Shown one piece after another: positions 1-12,530 of a stretch of 64,000 nucleotides of DNA. Numbering within the stretch: position 1 is the first letter of the stretch; each line of letters begins with the position of its first letter. The notes below the pieces were generated by a model that saw only the letters and a program-made list of their open reading frames with translations, had not been told where the DNA came from and made no database searches. The translations under genes and the position numbers were made by a program. Source of the DNA: Phocoena phocoena. Lineage: Eukaryota > Chordata > Mammalia > Artiodactyla > Phocoenidae. The stretch lies in NCBI RefSeq assembly GCF_963924675.1, contig NC_089240.1, forward strand, positions 119,107,680 to 119,171,679. The letters are read 5' to 3'.

Positions 1-404
1 GTTTTCTCTTGACCTTCATGTTCTAAAATATGGGAATATTTGTGGCACATTATCATTCATCTTCTTGGTACTATGTGGCTCTTTCATTAATCATGTCTTT
101 CTTCCATTTAGAGAAGTTTTATTCTACTAATGTTTAGAATACTTGCTTTTCTTCATCCTTATTTGTCTCAACTTACTCCAATCTCTCTTTATTGGAATTA
201 TACAAACAATTTAGAAATTCTGGATCTATATCTTATGACTTTTTTATCTTATTCTCTGGTATATACAACTTCAAAACATAGGGCACCACTGTAGTCTTTC
301 CTAACCTTTTTCTATTTTTTGTAACAGGTCTTATCCTACTCCTATTTTGGGCTGTGATTCCCTTTTCAACCCAGTCCCATTTTCCTTCTCTCCATTTGCT
401 ATTC
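1..404. other. Unique-looking DNA, no gene seen
   Basis: AT-rich sequence in which I recognise neither a repeat nor a coding segment. No reading frame here looks like a protein. Confidence 0.5.
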
Positions 405-545
405 TTTACTTCTCAGAAGTGAAATAAGGCACAAAGAATTAAGTATCTTATTCAAAGTCACAAAGGTAGTGAATAGAATTGGGTTTTTAACCTAGGCTGT
501 CTGGCTCCAGAATCATGCTTTTCAGCTTTAAGCCATATAGCCTTG
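405..545 (-). repeat. MIR SINE fragment
   Basis: The order of an 'aaataaggcacaaag'-like core, a 'caaagtcacaaaggtagtgaa' stretch and a 'gtctggctccagaatc' end matches the ancient MIR core read in reverse. It is strongly diverged, and the ends are approximate. Confidence 0.6.
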
Positions 546-732
546 CTTTTCGGTCTTTACTGGCTTTTTTCATTGAATTCCCCATTTAAATAATTTGTTA
601 CCGCCCTTAGAAATAGTATTAATTTTCATTATAATAAAAAGAGCAACATGGTAATACAGTGAAAGATGAATATCTAGTTCTCTTCTCTCTGAGGTGTTAG
701 TGCCTACTGAAAAATATTTGTGTTTTTGTTTA

Positions 733-742
733 AATTATTCTT
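733..742. repeat. L1 target-site duplication, left copy
   Basis: The 10-bp 'aattattctt' is directly followed by the poly(T) of the minus-strand L1. It is identical to 7791-7800 on the far side of the element. Confidence 0.9.
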
Positions 743-1106
743 TTTTTTTTACTAGCTTTATTGGAGTATGATCCCTTTACAGTGTCGTGTTACTTTCTGC
801 TGTATAACAAAGTGAATCAGCAATATGCATACATATATCCCGATATCCCCTCCCTCTTGCACCTCTCTCTCACCCTCCCTATCCCACCCCTCTAGGTCGT
901 CACAAAGCACCAAGCTGATCTCCCTGTGCTATGCGGCTGCTTCCCACTAGCTATCTATTTGACATTTGGTAGTGTATATATGTCCATGCCACTCTCTCAC
1001 TTTGTCCCAGCTTACCCTTCCCCCTCCCTGTGTCCTCAAGTCCATTCTCTATGTCTGTGTCTTTATTCCTGTCCTGCCCATAGATTCTTCAGAATCATTT
1101 TATTCT

Positions 1107-4100
1107 TTAGATTCCATATATATGTGTGGGCATACGGTATTTGTTTTTCTCTTTCTTACTTCACTCTGTATAACAGACTCTAGGTCCACCCACCTCATTA
1201 CAAATAACTCAGTTTTGTTTCTTTTTATGGCTGAGTAATATTCCACTGTATGTAAGTCCATCTTTTTTATCCATTCATCTGTCGATGGGCACTTAGGTTA
1301 CTTCTGTATCCTGGCTGTTGTAAATGGTGCTGCAGTGAACATTGTGGTACATGTCTCTTTTTGAATTATGGTTTTCTCAGGGTATATGCCCAGTAGTGGG
1401 ATTGCTGGGTCATATGGTAGTTCTATTTCTGGTTTTTTAAAGAACATCCATACTGTTATCCATAGTGACTTTATTAATTTATATTCTCACCAACAGTGCA
1501 AGAGGGTTCCCTTTTCTCCACACCCTCTCCAGCATTTAATGGTTGTAGATTTTTTGATGATGGCCATTCTGACCTGTGTGAGGTGATACCTCATTGTAGT
1601 TTTGATTTGCATTTCTCTAATGATTAGTGATATTGAGCATCTTTTCATGTGTTTGCTGGCAATCTGTATATCTTCTTTGGAGAAATGTCTATTTAGGTCT
1701 TCCACCCATTTTTGGATTGGATTGCTTTTTGGATATGGAGCTGCATGAGCTGCTTGTATATGTTGAAGATTAATCCTTTGTCAGTTGCTTCATTTGCAAA
1801 TATTTTCTCCCATTCTGAGGGTTGTCTTTTGGTCTTCTTTATAGTTTCCTTTGCTGTGCAAAAGCTTTGAAATTTCATTAGATCCCATTTGTTTATTTTT
1901 GTTTTTATTTTCATTTCTCTAGGAGGTGGGTCAAAAAGGATCTTGCTGTGATTTATGTCATAGAGTGTTCTGCCTATGTTTTTCTCTAAGAGTTTTAGTG
2001 TGTCTGGCCTTACATTTAGGTCTTTAATCCATTTTGAGTTTATTTTTGTGTATGGCATTAGGGAGTGTTCTAATTTCATTCTTTTACCTGTAGCTCTCCA
2101 GTTTTCCCAGCACCACTTATTGAAGAGGCTGTCTTTTCTCCATTGTATACTCTAGCCTCCTTTATCAAGATAAGGTGACCATATGGAAATGGGTTTATCT
2201 CTGAGCTTTCTATTCTGTTCCATTGATCTATATTTTTGTTTTTGTGCCAGTACCATACTGTCTTGATTACTGTAGCTTTGTAGTATAGTCTGAAGTTAGG
2301 AAGCCTGATTCCTCCAGCTCCGTTTTTCTTTCTCAAGATTGCTTTGGCTATTCAGGGTCTTTTGTGTTTCCATAGAAATTGTAAAATTTTTTGTTCTCGT
2401 TCTGTGAAAATGCCGTTGGTAGATTGATAGGAATTACATTGAATCTGTAGATTGCTTTGGGTAATATTGTCATTTTCATGATGTTGATTCTTCCAATTGA
2501 AGAACTTGGTATATCACTCCATCTCTTTGTGTCATCTTTAATTTCTTTCATCAGTGTCTTATAGTTTTCTGCATACAGGGCTTTTGTCTCCTTAGGTTAG
2601 GTTTATTCCTAGGTATATTATTCTTTTTGTTGCAGTGCTAAATGAGAGTGTTTCCTTAATTTCTCTTTCAGGTTTTCAATCTTTAGTGTATAGGAATGTA
2701 AGAGATTACTGTGCATTAATTTTGTATCCTGCAACTTTAGCAAATTCATTCAGTAGCTCTAGTAGTTTTCTGGTAACATCTTTAGGAATCTCTATGTATA
2801 GTATCATGTCATCTGCAAACAGTGACAGTTTTACTTTTTCTTTTGTAATTTGGATTCTTTTATTTTTTCTTCTCTTACTGCTGTGGCTAAAACTTCAAAA
2901 ACTATGTTGAATAGTAGTGGTGAGAGTGGGCACCTGATCTTGTTCCTGATCTTAGTAGAAAGGCTTCAGACTTTCACCATTGAGAACGATGTTGGCTGTG
3001 GGTTTGTCATACATGGCCTTTATTATGTTGATGTAGGTTCCCTCTATGCCTACTTTCTGGAGATTTTTTATCATAAATGGGTGTTGAATTTTGTTGAAAG
3101 CTTTTTCTGCCTCTATTGAGATTATCATTTGGTTTTTATCTTTCTATTTGTTAATATGGTGTGTCACATTCATTGCTTTGCATATATTGAAGAATCCTTG
3201 CATTCCTGGGATAAACCCCACTTGATCATGGTGTATGATCCTTTTAATGTGCTGTTGGATTCTGTTTGCTAGTATTTTGTCGAGGATTTTTGCATCTATG
3301 TTCATCAGTGATATTGGTCTGTAGTTTTCCTTTTTTGTGACATCTTTGTCTGGTTTTGGTATCAGGGTGATGGTGGCCTTATAGATTGAGTTTGGGAGTG
3401 TTCCTCCCCCTGCTATATTTTGGAAGATTGTGAGAAGGATAGGTGTTAGCTCTTCTCTAAATGTTTGATAGCATTCGCCTGGGAAGCCATCTGGTCCTGG
3501 GCTTTTGTTTGTTGGAAGATTTTTAATCACAGTTTCATTTTCAGTACGTGTGATTGGCCTGTTTATACTTTCTATTTCTTTCTGGTTCAGTCTGGGAAGG
3601 TTTTGCTTTTCTAAGAATTTATCCATTTCTTCCAGGTTGTCCATTTTATGGGCATATAGTTGTTTGTAGTAATCTCTCATGATCCTTTGTATTTCTGCAG
3701 TGTCAGTTGTTACTTCTCCTTTTTCATTTCTAATTCTGTTGGTTTGAGTCTTCTCCCTTTTTTTCTTGATGAGTCTGGCTAAAGGTTTTTCAATTTTGTT
3801 TATCTTCTCAAAGAACCAGCTTTTAGTTTTATTGATCTTTGCTATTGTTTCATTCATTTCTTTTTCATTTATTTCTGATCTGATCTTTATGATATTTTTA
3901 CTTTGGCTAACTTCGGGTTGATTTTTTTGTTGTTGTTCTTCTTTCTCTAATTGCTTTAGTTGTAAGGTTAGATTGTTTATTTTAGATTTCCTTGTTTCTT
4001 GAGGAGGATTGTATTGCTATAAACTTCCCTCTTAGACCTGCTTTTGCTGCCTCCCTTAGGTCTTTGGTCATGGTGTTTTCAATGTCATTTGTTTCTAGGT

Positions 4101-4905
4101 AATTTTTGATTTCCTCTTTGATTTCTTTGGTGATTTCTTGGTTATTTAGTAGCGTATTTTCTAGCGTCCAGGTGTTTGTTTTTTTAATTTTTTCACCTCT
4201 AACTGATAGCTAGTCTCATAACATTGTGGTCAGAAAAGATACTTGATATGATTTCAATTTTCTTAAATTTACCAAGGCTTGATTTGTGACACAGGATATG
4301 ATCTATCCTGGAGAATGTTCCATGAGCACTTGAGTAGAAAGTGTATTCTGTTGTTGTTGAATGGAACATCCTATAAATACCAATTAAGTCCATCTGGTCT
4401 AATGTGTCACTTAAAGCTTGTATTTCCTTATTTATTTTAATTTTGGATGATCTTGCCTTGGGTGAAAGTGGGGTAAGTTCCCCTACGATTATTGTGTTAC
4501 TGTTGATTTCCCCTTTATGGCTGTTAGCATTTACCTTATGTATTCAGGTGCTCTTGTGTTGCGTGTATAAATATTTACATTTGTTATATCATCTTGGATT
4601 GATCCCATGATCATTATGTAGTGTCTTTCTTTGTCTCTTGTAATAGTCTTTATTTTAAAGTCTCTTTTGTCTGATATGAGTATTGCTCCTCTAGCTTTCT
4701 TTTGATTTCCATTTACATGGAATACCTTTTTCCATCCCTTCACTTTCAGTCTGTATGTGTCCCTAGGTCTGAAGTGGGTCTTTTGTACATAGCATATATA
4801 TGGGTCTTGTTTCTGTATCCATTCATCCAGTCTATGTCTTTTGGTTGGAGTATTTCATCCATTTATATGTAAGATAATTATCGATATGTATGTTCCTATT
4901 ACCAT
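1107..4905 (-). pseudogene. L1 ORF2 (endonuclease / reverse transcriptase), broken
   Basis: ORF2 of the full-length L1 would nick target DNA and reverse-transcribe L1 RNA at the nick. The start codon is the CAT at 4903-4905 (minus-strand ATG), and the stop is the TTA at 1107-1109 after a HIYGI-like end. The span of about 1266 codons is close to the usual L1 ORF2 length. The endonuclease region lies at about 4200-4905. The reverse transcriptase includes a long open piece at 3144-3857 with [10 protein letters not shown] and RPISLMN blocks, and the catalytic FADD motif is still encoded at 2808-2819. Conserved C-terminal sequence follows at 1107-1700. Several frameshifts and stops divide the frame, so no full protein can be made. 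Confidence 0.9.
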
Positions 4906-4962
4906 TTTCTTAGCTCTTTTGGGTTTGTTTTGTAGGTCTTTTCCTTCTCTTTTGTTTCCTGC

Positions 4963-5840
4963 ATAGAGAAGTTCCCTTAGCATTTGTTGTAAATGCTGAA
5001 TTCTCTTAACTTTTGCTTATTTGTAACAGTTTTAATTTCTCTGTCGCATCTGAATGAGATCCCTGCTGGGTAGAGTAATCTTGGTTGTAGGTTTTTCCCT
5101 TTGATCACTTTAAATATGTCTTGCTACTCCCTTCTGGCTTGCAGAGTTTCTGCTGAAAGATCAGCTGTTAACCTTATGGGGATTCCATTGTTTGTTATTT
5201 GTTGCTTTTCCCTTGCTGCTTTTAATATGTTTTCTTTGTATTTAATTTTTGACAGTTTGATTAATATGTGTCTTGGCGTGTTTCTCCTTGGATTTATCCT
5301 GTATTGGGCTCTCTTTTCTTCCTGGGCTTTATTGACTATTTCCTTTCCCATGTTAGGGAAGTTTTCAACTATAATCTCTTCCAATATTTTCTTAAACCCT
5401 CTCTTTTTCTCATCTTCTTCTGGAACCCCTATAATTCGAATGTTGGTTTAATGGTGTCCCAGAGATCTCTGAGACTGTCCTCATTTCTTTTCATTTCTTT
5501 TTTTCTTTTTTCTGCCCTGCAGCAGTTATTTCCACTCTTTTATCCCCAGGTCACTTATCCGTTCTTCTGCCTCAGTTATTCTGTTATTGATTCTTTATAA
5601 ATAATTTTAAATTTCATTTATTGTGTTCTTCACCATTGTTTGTTTGTTCTTTAGTTCTTCTAGGTCGTTGTTAATCGTTTCTTGTATTTTCTCCATTTTA
5701 TTTCTAAGATTTTTGATCATCTTTACTATATTATTTTGAATTCTTTTTCAGGTAGACTGCTTATTTCCTCTTTATTTGTTTGATCTGGTGGGTTTTTACT
5801 TTGCTCCTTCATCTGCTGCATATTTCTCTGTCTTCTCACT
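4963..5840 (-). pseudogene. L1 ORF1 (RNA-binding chaperone), broken
   Basis: ORF1 would encode the trimeric RNA-binding protein that packages L1 RNA. The start position (5838-5840) reads GTG where the copy at 62447 has ATG. The normal stop at 4963-4965 has become a sense codon (TAT). Conserved C-terminal sequence is visible in the open piece at 5124-5384 (LIKLSKIKYKENILKAAREK). Frame breaks upstream confirm decay. Confidence 0.85.
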
Positions 5841-7790
5841 TTGTTTAACTTACTGTGTTTGGGGTCTCCTTTTTGCAGGCTGCAGGTTCATAGTTCCTGT
5901 TGTTTTTGGTGTGTGCTCCCAGTGGGTGAGGTTGGTTCAGTGGCTTGTGTAGGCTTCCTGGTGGAGGGAACTGGTGCCTGTGTTCTCGTGGGTGGGACTG
6001 GATCCTGTCTTTCTGGTGGGCAGGGCTGCATCCAGTGATGTGTTTTGGGGTGTCTGTGAACTTATGATTTTAGGCAGCCTCTCTGCTCATGGGTGTGGTT
6101 GTATTCCTGTCTTGCTAGTTGTTTGGCATGGGACATCAAGCCTTTGAGTTTGCCTGCTCTTGGGTGGTGCTGGGTCTTAGTGCTGAGATGGAGATCTCTG
6201 GGAGAGCTCTCGTCAACTGATATTATGTGGGGCCGTGAGGTCTCCAGTGGTCCCATGTCCTGGACACAGCTCTGCTGCCTCTGAGGCTCAGGCCTGACTC
6301 CCGGCCAAAGCACCAAGACCCTGTCAGCCACATGGCTCAGAAGAAAAGGAAGAAAAAATAAAGTAAAATAAAATAAAATTTAAAAAGTAATAAAATAAAA
6401 AAGTAAAGAAAAGAAGAGAAAAAAAGAAGAGAGCAGGCAAGCCAATAAACAAATTCACCAATCAAAAAAGCACATCAACTAAAGTAAGATAACCATAAAA
6501 TTGAGAAACAAATCAGTCACTGTAAGTAAACCCCAAGTCTACAGTTGCTCCCAAAATCCATCTTCTCAATTTTGGGAACATGCCTTGTCTCTCAAGTATT
6601 CCACAGATGCAGGGTACATCAAGTTGGTTGTGGGGATTTAATCCATTCCTCCTGAGGCTGCATGGAGAAATTTCCCTTTCTCTTCTTTTTTTTGCACAGC
6701 TCCTGGGGTTCAGCTTTTGCTTTTGCCCTGCCTCTGCATGTAGGTCGCCCTCACATCTTTGTTCCCCACCCAGACAGCAGAGGATTAAAGCAGCAGCTGA
6801 TTAGGTCTCTCTTTCTCTCTCTGGCTGTGTAGAAGGAAGGGTATGGTAGTCATAATTGGAATGCGGGTCAGCCTGTGGCAGTAGAAGCCAGCATGTCATT
6901 GCAACAGCCTAAGGCACACTGTGTTTTCTCCTGGGGAAGTTGTCCCTGTATCTCAGGACCCTGGCAGTGGCGTGCTGCACAGGCTCCTGGGGGGGTGTGG
7001 GTAGTGACTTGTGCTTGCACACAGGATTCTTGGTCACAGCGGCAGTAGCCTTAGCATTTCATGCCTGTCTCTGGTGTCCGAGCTGGTAGCCGTGGCTCAC
7101 GCCCATCTCTGGAGCTCACTTAGGCGGTTCTCTGTCTTCTGTGGGCACACGGGGAAGGAATCCCCTCTCCTCCTGAACCCTGAAACAATGGTCTCTTGCC
7201 TCTTTTGCAGGTCCAGACTTTTCCCAGACTCCCTTCCAGCTAGCTGTGGCACACTAGCCCCCTTCAGGCTGTTTTCACACAGCCAACCCTAGTCCTCTCC
7301 CTGGGATCTGACCTCCAAAGCCTTAGCCTCAGCTCCCAGCCCCCACCCGCCTTGGTGGGTGAGCAGACAAGCCTCTCAGGCTGGTGAGTACTGGTTGGCA
7401 CTGATCCTTTGTGTGGGAATCTCTCCGCTTTGCCCTCTGCACCCCTGTTGCTGCACTCTCCTCCATGGGTCCAAAGCTTCACCCCTGCCCAACCCCTGTC
7501 TTCACCAGTGAAGGCGCTTCCTAGTGTATGGAAACTTCTCCTCCTTCACAGCTCCCTCCCAGAGGTGCAGGTCCCATCCCTATTCTTTTGTCTCTGTTTT
7601 TTCTTTTTACTTTTGCCCTACCCAGGTACATGGAGAGTTTCTTGCCTTTTGAGAAGTGGGAGGTCTTCTTCCAGCATTCAGTAGGTGTTCTGTAGGAGTT
7701 GTTCCCCATATGATGTATTTTTGATGTATTTGTGGGGAGGAAGGTGATCTCCACATCTTACTCCTCCACCATCTTGAAGGTCCCCCCCTG
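5841..7790 (-). promoter_or_regulatory. L1 5'UTR / internal promoter
   Basis: About 1.95 kb of sequence, largely G+C-rich, precedes ORF1 on the minus strand. The first bases include CAAGATGGTGGAGGAGTAAG, which also starts the L1 copies at 13784 and 60395. In human L1 an AAGATGGC element near the start binds YY1 and sets the transcription start; a similar role here is inferred from resemblance. An A-rich stretch at 6340-6440 lies where the 60-kb copy has a pyrimidine/purine simple repeat. Confidence 0.75.
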
Positions 7791-7800
7791 AATTATTCTT
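7791..7800. repeat. L1 target-site duplication, right copy
   Basis: Identical to 733-742, directly after the first base of the L1 5' end. Confidence 0.9.
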
Positions 7801-10004
7801 GTTACTGTAAATTCTTGCCTTGAGTCTTTTTCTTCTCATAAACCATAATAAAAAAAACCCCAGAAATCTCATCTCAATTAGATACCTATAATACAAGATC
7901 AGCATATGTGGCCCTTCAGTATTTTTGGAGATGAAAATAGACTAACCAGTTTCAATATATAATCCTTTAAATTGAGTTAACCTAAGGCTGATTACATCTG
8001 AAGTAAGCAAAGGACTTGCCTCAAATTTTAATATTTGTGAGGACTAAAGTATATACATTAGAAAAGTATTAGAAATCAAAGACAAACTCACTGTTTCCCA
8101 TGATTGATTTTTCTCCCACTGAGTCTCACTGTCACAGATATGTCAGAAGTGTTCATGCCTAAAGAAAGAGATTGCAGAGCAAATGAATTCCAGAGTCCTT
8201 TCACATGAAAACTTTGAAAATTACCTGCAAAATCACCAACAAGTTAGTTTACTTTAGGCATTTATTTCTGTGTTTCCCATAGAATTCAGTATACATTGCC
8301 AGTTCCTCTTTTAAAAGAGAAAGGTATTGAAGGACCACATTTTTTATTCTGTGCAGTCTTCTCATCCAAGTGTATTTTGGACAATAAGCTATAGTAGGGA
8401 CATTCTATAAGGCATTACAGGAAAATAAAAATGCTAATTTTGAACCCAATTCTTCCATTTAAACCTCTGACCTCATTAGCTATGTCCTTTTACCTCTGGA
8501 GAGGGGATTTTGCTCAATGCCTTCCACATCTCATATGCTCAAAAAATGTTTTTCAGCCCTTGGCATTTCATTGAGGAATTCTTCCTAGGGTATGAAACCC
8601 AACTCATAATTTCATTATTGCATAACATGTAGTGATTGGGAAGCCCAGAGATACTGTCTAATCCTTAAAACAAAAGGCAGATCAACTACTATCCTCCTCT
8701 AGTCCTTCTCTTGAGACAGTCGTGTAGGCAGGAAAGGTAATACTGGCCTGTAATTCTACTGGCTTAATGTGACCAGCATTTTCCCTTGTGATCCTGACTA
8801 CCTTTGACCTAAGTTATTTAACCACTTGGTCTTAAGGTATTCTTTGTTTTCAAGGGAAAGAAGAATTTCAGGTACTTGAAGGGCTTCTGGAGAGCTAGAA
8901 AGTGACTAGGAAGAGCAGATCCCAGTTTTGTCTTTAGGACTGTCCCTTTAACACTGCATTTCAGATCTCCGTTAAAAAAATTTTTTTTAATGATGAAGAA
9001 ATTATAAATAACAGGAAATAAGACACTCTAAAATAAAATATGTAGAAAGACAGATCTACTATGTAGAACTCTAGTTAAACCAAGCAAGTCTTTCTTTTAT
9101 CAAAAAGTTAGGAAAATTCTCCTAAAGGACAAGATTTGATAAGTAGGCTCTTCAGTCAGTGGAGTTTAACTGGCTAGACAAGGCTGAGCATCTTTCCAGT
9201 CAAACTCCAGGCTAGAGGAAGATGTGCTAGATGTCTGTAGGGTAGAAGCTGCCAGTGATTGGGCAGAGAATCTTATTCAACAGAGTGCTCCCCAATCTTT
9301 GCCTTCTTTATTGTGAACCCATGTACCTCTTCTAGATTAATCTCCAGACTGCTGGTTCATCATCTCTTTCCCACTTGTTTTTTCAAGTCTTTGCATGCAG
9401 CCCAGGACTGAAGGTAAAGAATCGACTTCTTGGAGTGGATCTAATTGGTTTGGGCCATTGTCCATATACCCTAACAATGTATTTTGTGTATCTGCTCAGC
9501 AATGCCTCCCTTTTCTGGACGTCCAAATAGTCTACAGATTTACCCATGTTCTTCATTTTATCCTGATATCTGGAACCCTGACCTATACATTTTTTTCATA
9601 TTCAGAGTAATTTACCTTCACAAATCAAATTTTGAGTCTTGATCTCTAACCTTGCACACTGCTAAATCCATGTCACTTAGGTATGTGCCTCCCCCATCCT
9701 GCCCCTCTGTCACCCCTTAGCAGCCATGTCTCATGTCTTTTTATAAACCTGTACTGAACTTGGATAGTTTTTAAAAATCCCTTTTTATTTATGACAAATA
9801 ATATTATTTATGGGAAATAAAGATAAGAACTTAAAAATTTCTACCTGCCAAAAAGTTATTAGTTAGCAAGTTCATAGTCATACAGTGGCTAAATTTTTAG
9901 AATTTCATGCAATGTCAGGACTCATCAATTTCAGCTTTACATGTAAAGTTAAACAGCTTTCTATATTATCCCTAATAAATAGCTGTTTAATATTTGGTTG
10001 CAAG
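7801..10004. other. Unique-looking DNA, no gene seen
   Basis: About 2.2 kb without a recognisable repeat or coding exon. The short open frame at 9395-9610 has no protein-like features and is treated as chance. Confidence 0.5.
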
Positions 10005-10370
10005 TGAAAGACATCCAACCAAAACTGGCATAAGAAAATAGGGAAATTTATTACAAGAATAGTGTAGAATTTCATAGGAGTCAAAGCAGGGTTATAACTG
10101 GTACTAAGGAAGAAATTGTCTCAAATACCACCAGGGTTCAATAACTTTGTCTCTGATTTTCACTGCTTGTTGGCTTCATTCTTTCTCCACATGGCAAAAT
10201 ACATAGCTTCTTATAGTTCCTGAGTTTTATAAGACCTGGCTCAAGTGTGACTGCCTTGCTTCTGTGGCTTCCAAGTCCAATTATCACACAAAGGACTCAT
10301 CTTGGGTAAGTTACCCATCCTGGATCAATCATTTATGGCCACTGGGGGTAGGGTTTTGTCACATAAAATG
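10005..10370. repeat. Ancient interspersed repeat, family not named
   Basis: The run from 'ccaaccaaaactggcataag' through 'ggaaatttattacaag' to 'catcctggatcaatcattta' looks like an old dispersed mammalian repeat that I have seen as a type but cannot name. Ends are approximate. Confidence 0.35.
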
Positions 10371-10457
10371 ATTGCTCTTTCAGTCTTCCTTGTTTGTAGG
10401 TAGGAAGGTCCTAGGAAAGCTGGTATAGGTTAGAGAGCTGAAAATACAAAACATATT

Positions 10458-10566
10458 TTATATACACATATATATGTATGTATAGATACACATATATACA
10501 CACATATGTATATATAATTTATATAAATGCTATAAAATTAGTGTATCTATATATACATATATATGT
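10458..10566. repeat. AT-rich imperfect (TA/CA)n microsatellite
   Basis: Degenerate run of ta, ca and tg dinucleotides ('tatatacacatatatatg' type) with interruptions. Confidence 0.8.
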
Positions 10567-11828
10567 TTTGCATTCTGCTTAAATATTTTCAGTGATAAAA
10601 TGCTTGCTACTTTGTGAAATACCTAATTCTCTGAAGAGTATAGTTGTCAGATTTTTTTATTTGAAAGACCATTAAAATGAGATGAACAAAATAGTAGTGA
10701 CATAGAGGCTGAGTATTAAACACAATTCTAAGTAAATATTGGCATAATGACACAAATTAGAAGCTGCATTCATCTCTTTCTCAGACCCTGTGAATAGTAC
10801 AGTAACATTTTCTATAGCTGTTGAGATGAGTTATTGACATAGGTAGCTATAAGAAATAGTGATTGCAGGGTACTGAACAGCAATTAATTGATGATATTAC
10901 TTTAAAGTATTAAAATTAAGATGAAAATAAGTAGGATATGAGGGTAATGATAAATTTAAAATAGTTTGATGTTTAAGTCATTTACATCATCTTTCTTTTT
11001 TATAGAAGTTATTAAACATACATTTGAAATGTTCCTCCTTTCGATATATAATCAAAATGTTTTAAATATGGACTCACAATTCACAAACACTTTTAGACAA
11101 CTTCTTCATATAGGACTTTTTGGATGGTGCTTATTTAATCTCCATTCTGACTTTCTTCTTGCTTAATGTTTAAATGTGCTCTATCATTTTAAGCAAAGTA
11201 AGGATTGTGTATCTATTTTGTGTTTGTGAAATAGCTCTGCTATTTCATAATAATTATTTTTTCATAATAACTTTTTAGTGTCAATGGTGGAGGGTTGTAA
11301 TAAATAGACTTGAACATTGCTTTTGTATTTTAATCTATAGATTGCACTAAATACCTAATAAACACTACAGTTTGCACAACCAACCAAATTTTTCATAAAA
11401 TATGTCCAAGAATCTCAGAATTGGAACAGATTAAACTGAGTTAACTGTAATAATATGTAAACTGTGGTTTCTCTATCATAGAATTAAATTTTAGCCTACA
11501 AATCTTCTAAATGTTTTTCCCTTAATCAAAATTTTGAGACCTCAGTTTAACACTGAGCGAATCCAAGAGTTGGAGATATGTGGACTATTTTTTGTAATGT
11601 TGACAGTTCTATTATAAGGTTATTAAGATGAACTATCATGCCAAGTGTCACTGGCATTCTAAAGTTTCTAAACCAGAAATTAATTTGTAAATCTTAATCC
11701 CAATATGGATTTCAATATTTTTATAAAATTTTTCATAAAATTAATGAATAGGAAAATGAATAAGAATGTGAAAATTATTGATGTAACAAAACAAATTTAT
11801 ATATCAGCAAAACAACTAATTTAAAATG
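10567..11828. other. AT-rich unique-looking DNA, no gene seen
   Basis: I recognise no element or exon. The open frame at 10966-11166 is AT-driven and has no supported homology. Confidence 0.45.
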
Positions 11829-11838
11829 TGGCCTTTTA

Positions 11839-12076
11839 AATTTTTTTATTTATTTATTTTTGTTTTAATTTAAAAAATTTTTTTGCGGTACGTGGGCCTC
11901 TCACTGCTGCGGCTTCTCCCATCGCGGAGCACAGGCTCCAGACGCGCAGGCTCAGCAGCCATGGCTCACAGGCCCAGCTGCTCCGTGGCATGTGGGATCC
12001 TCCCGGACCGGGGCACGAACCCGTGCTCCCCGCATCGGCAGGCGGACTCCCAACCACTGTGCCACCAGGGAAGCCC
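11839..12076 (-). mobile_element. Cetacean tRNA-derived SINE
   Basis: The reverse complement reads from the tRNA-like head (plus-strand end 'accagggaagccc' at 12076) through the CATGGCTG-type centre to a tail rich in A (T-rich at 11839-11885). It is flanked by the perfect 10-bp duplication 'gtggcctttt' at 11829-11838 and 12077-12086. RNA polymerase III A and B box remnants sit in the head. It has few changes relative to the other copies, so it is fairly young. Confidence 0.93.
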
Positions 12077-12329
12077 GTGGCCTTTTTTTAAATCATATGA
12101 TAGCTTTATGTAACATACAGGAAATGATGATGAACCACGTCAAATGTGTTCCCCTGACCATCTCTCACTACCTCCATTCTTGTGATTCTCAGTCTGTCCA
12201 TATTCTACAATCCAAATTCAGCTTGGAACACCATATTGGTTTTCACTGAGTTTGGAATCAGCCAATCATCATTTTGAATTTGAAAAAAGCATCCTTGATC
12301 TATGTGTTTTGGCAGTGATACAATACATA

Positions 12330-12530
12330 AGTGAAGCCCTTACATGCTTATGGACAACTTTCACAAAACTTTTCATTCTAACCTCATAATTCCACCAAAT
12401 AGCCAGGATAGACAGTCACATGAGGCTCAAGTTAAGTGACTGTCCAAAGTCTCACGTTGTCCTATATAATAAACTACATGGCCTAAACACAGGGTTTGAT
12501 TTTAAACCTCCTGTTTCACTGATTTTGCTT
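12330..12530 (-). repeat. Possible MIR fragment
   Basis: 'ctaacctcataattccacc' followed by 'ggctcaagttaagtgactg' and 'ccaaagtctcacgttg' resembles a degenerate MIR core in reverse. Low certainty. Confidence 0.4.

Larger units (their letters stand above)
743..7790 (-). mobile_element. Full-length L1 retrotransposon (dead)
   Basis: A complete L1 of about 7.05 kb lies in reverse. Reading down the minus strand it has a 5' start at 7790 (GGGGGGACCTTCAAGATGG), a G+C-rich 5'UTR, ORF1, ORF2, a short 3'UTR, and a poly(A) tail seen as the poly(T) at 743-750. Both sides carry the 10-bp target-site duplication 'aattattctt' (733-742 and 7791-7800), so both insertion ends are intact. The reading frames are broken into many short pieces, so it cannot move on its own. 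The same family recurs at 13784, 42211 and 60395. It is full length, whereas most genomic L1 copies are 5'-truncated. Confidence 0.95.
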
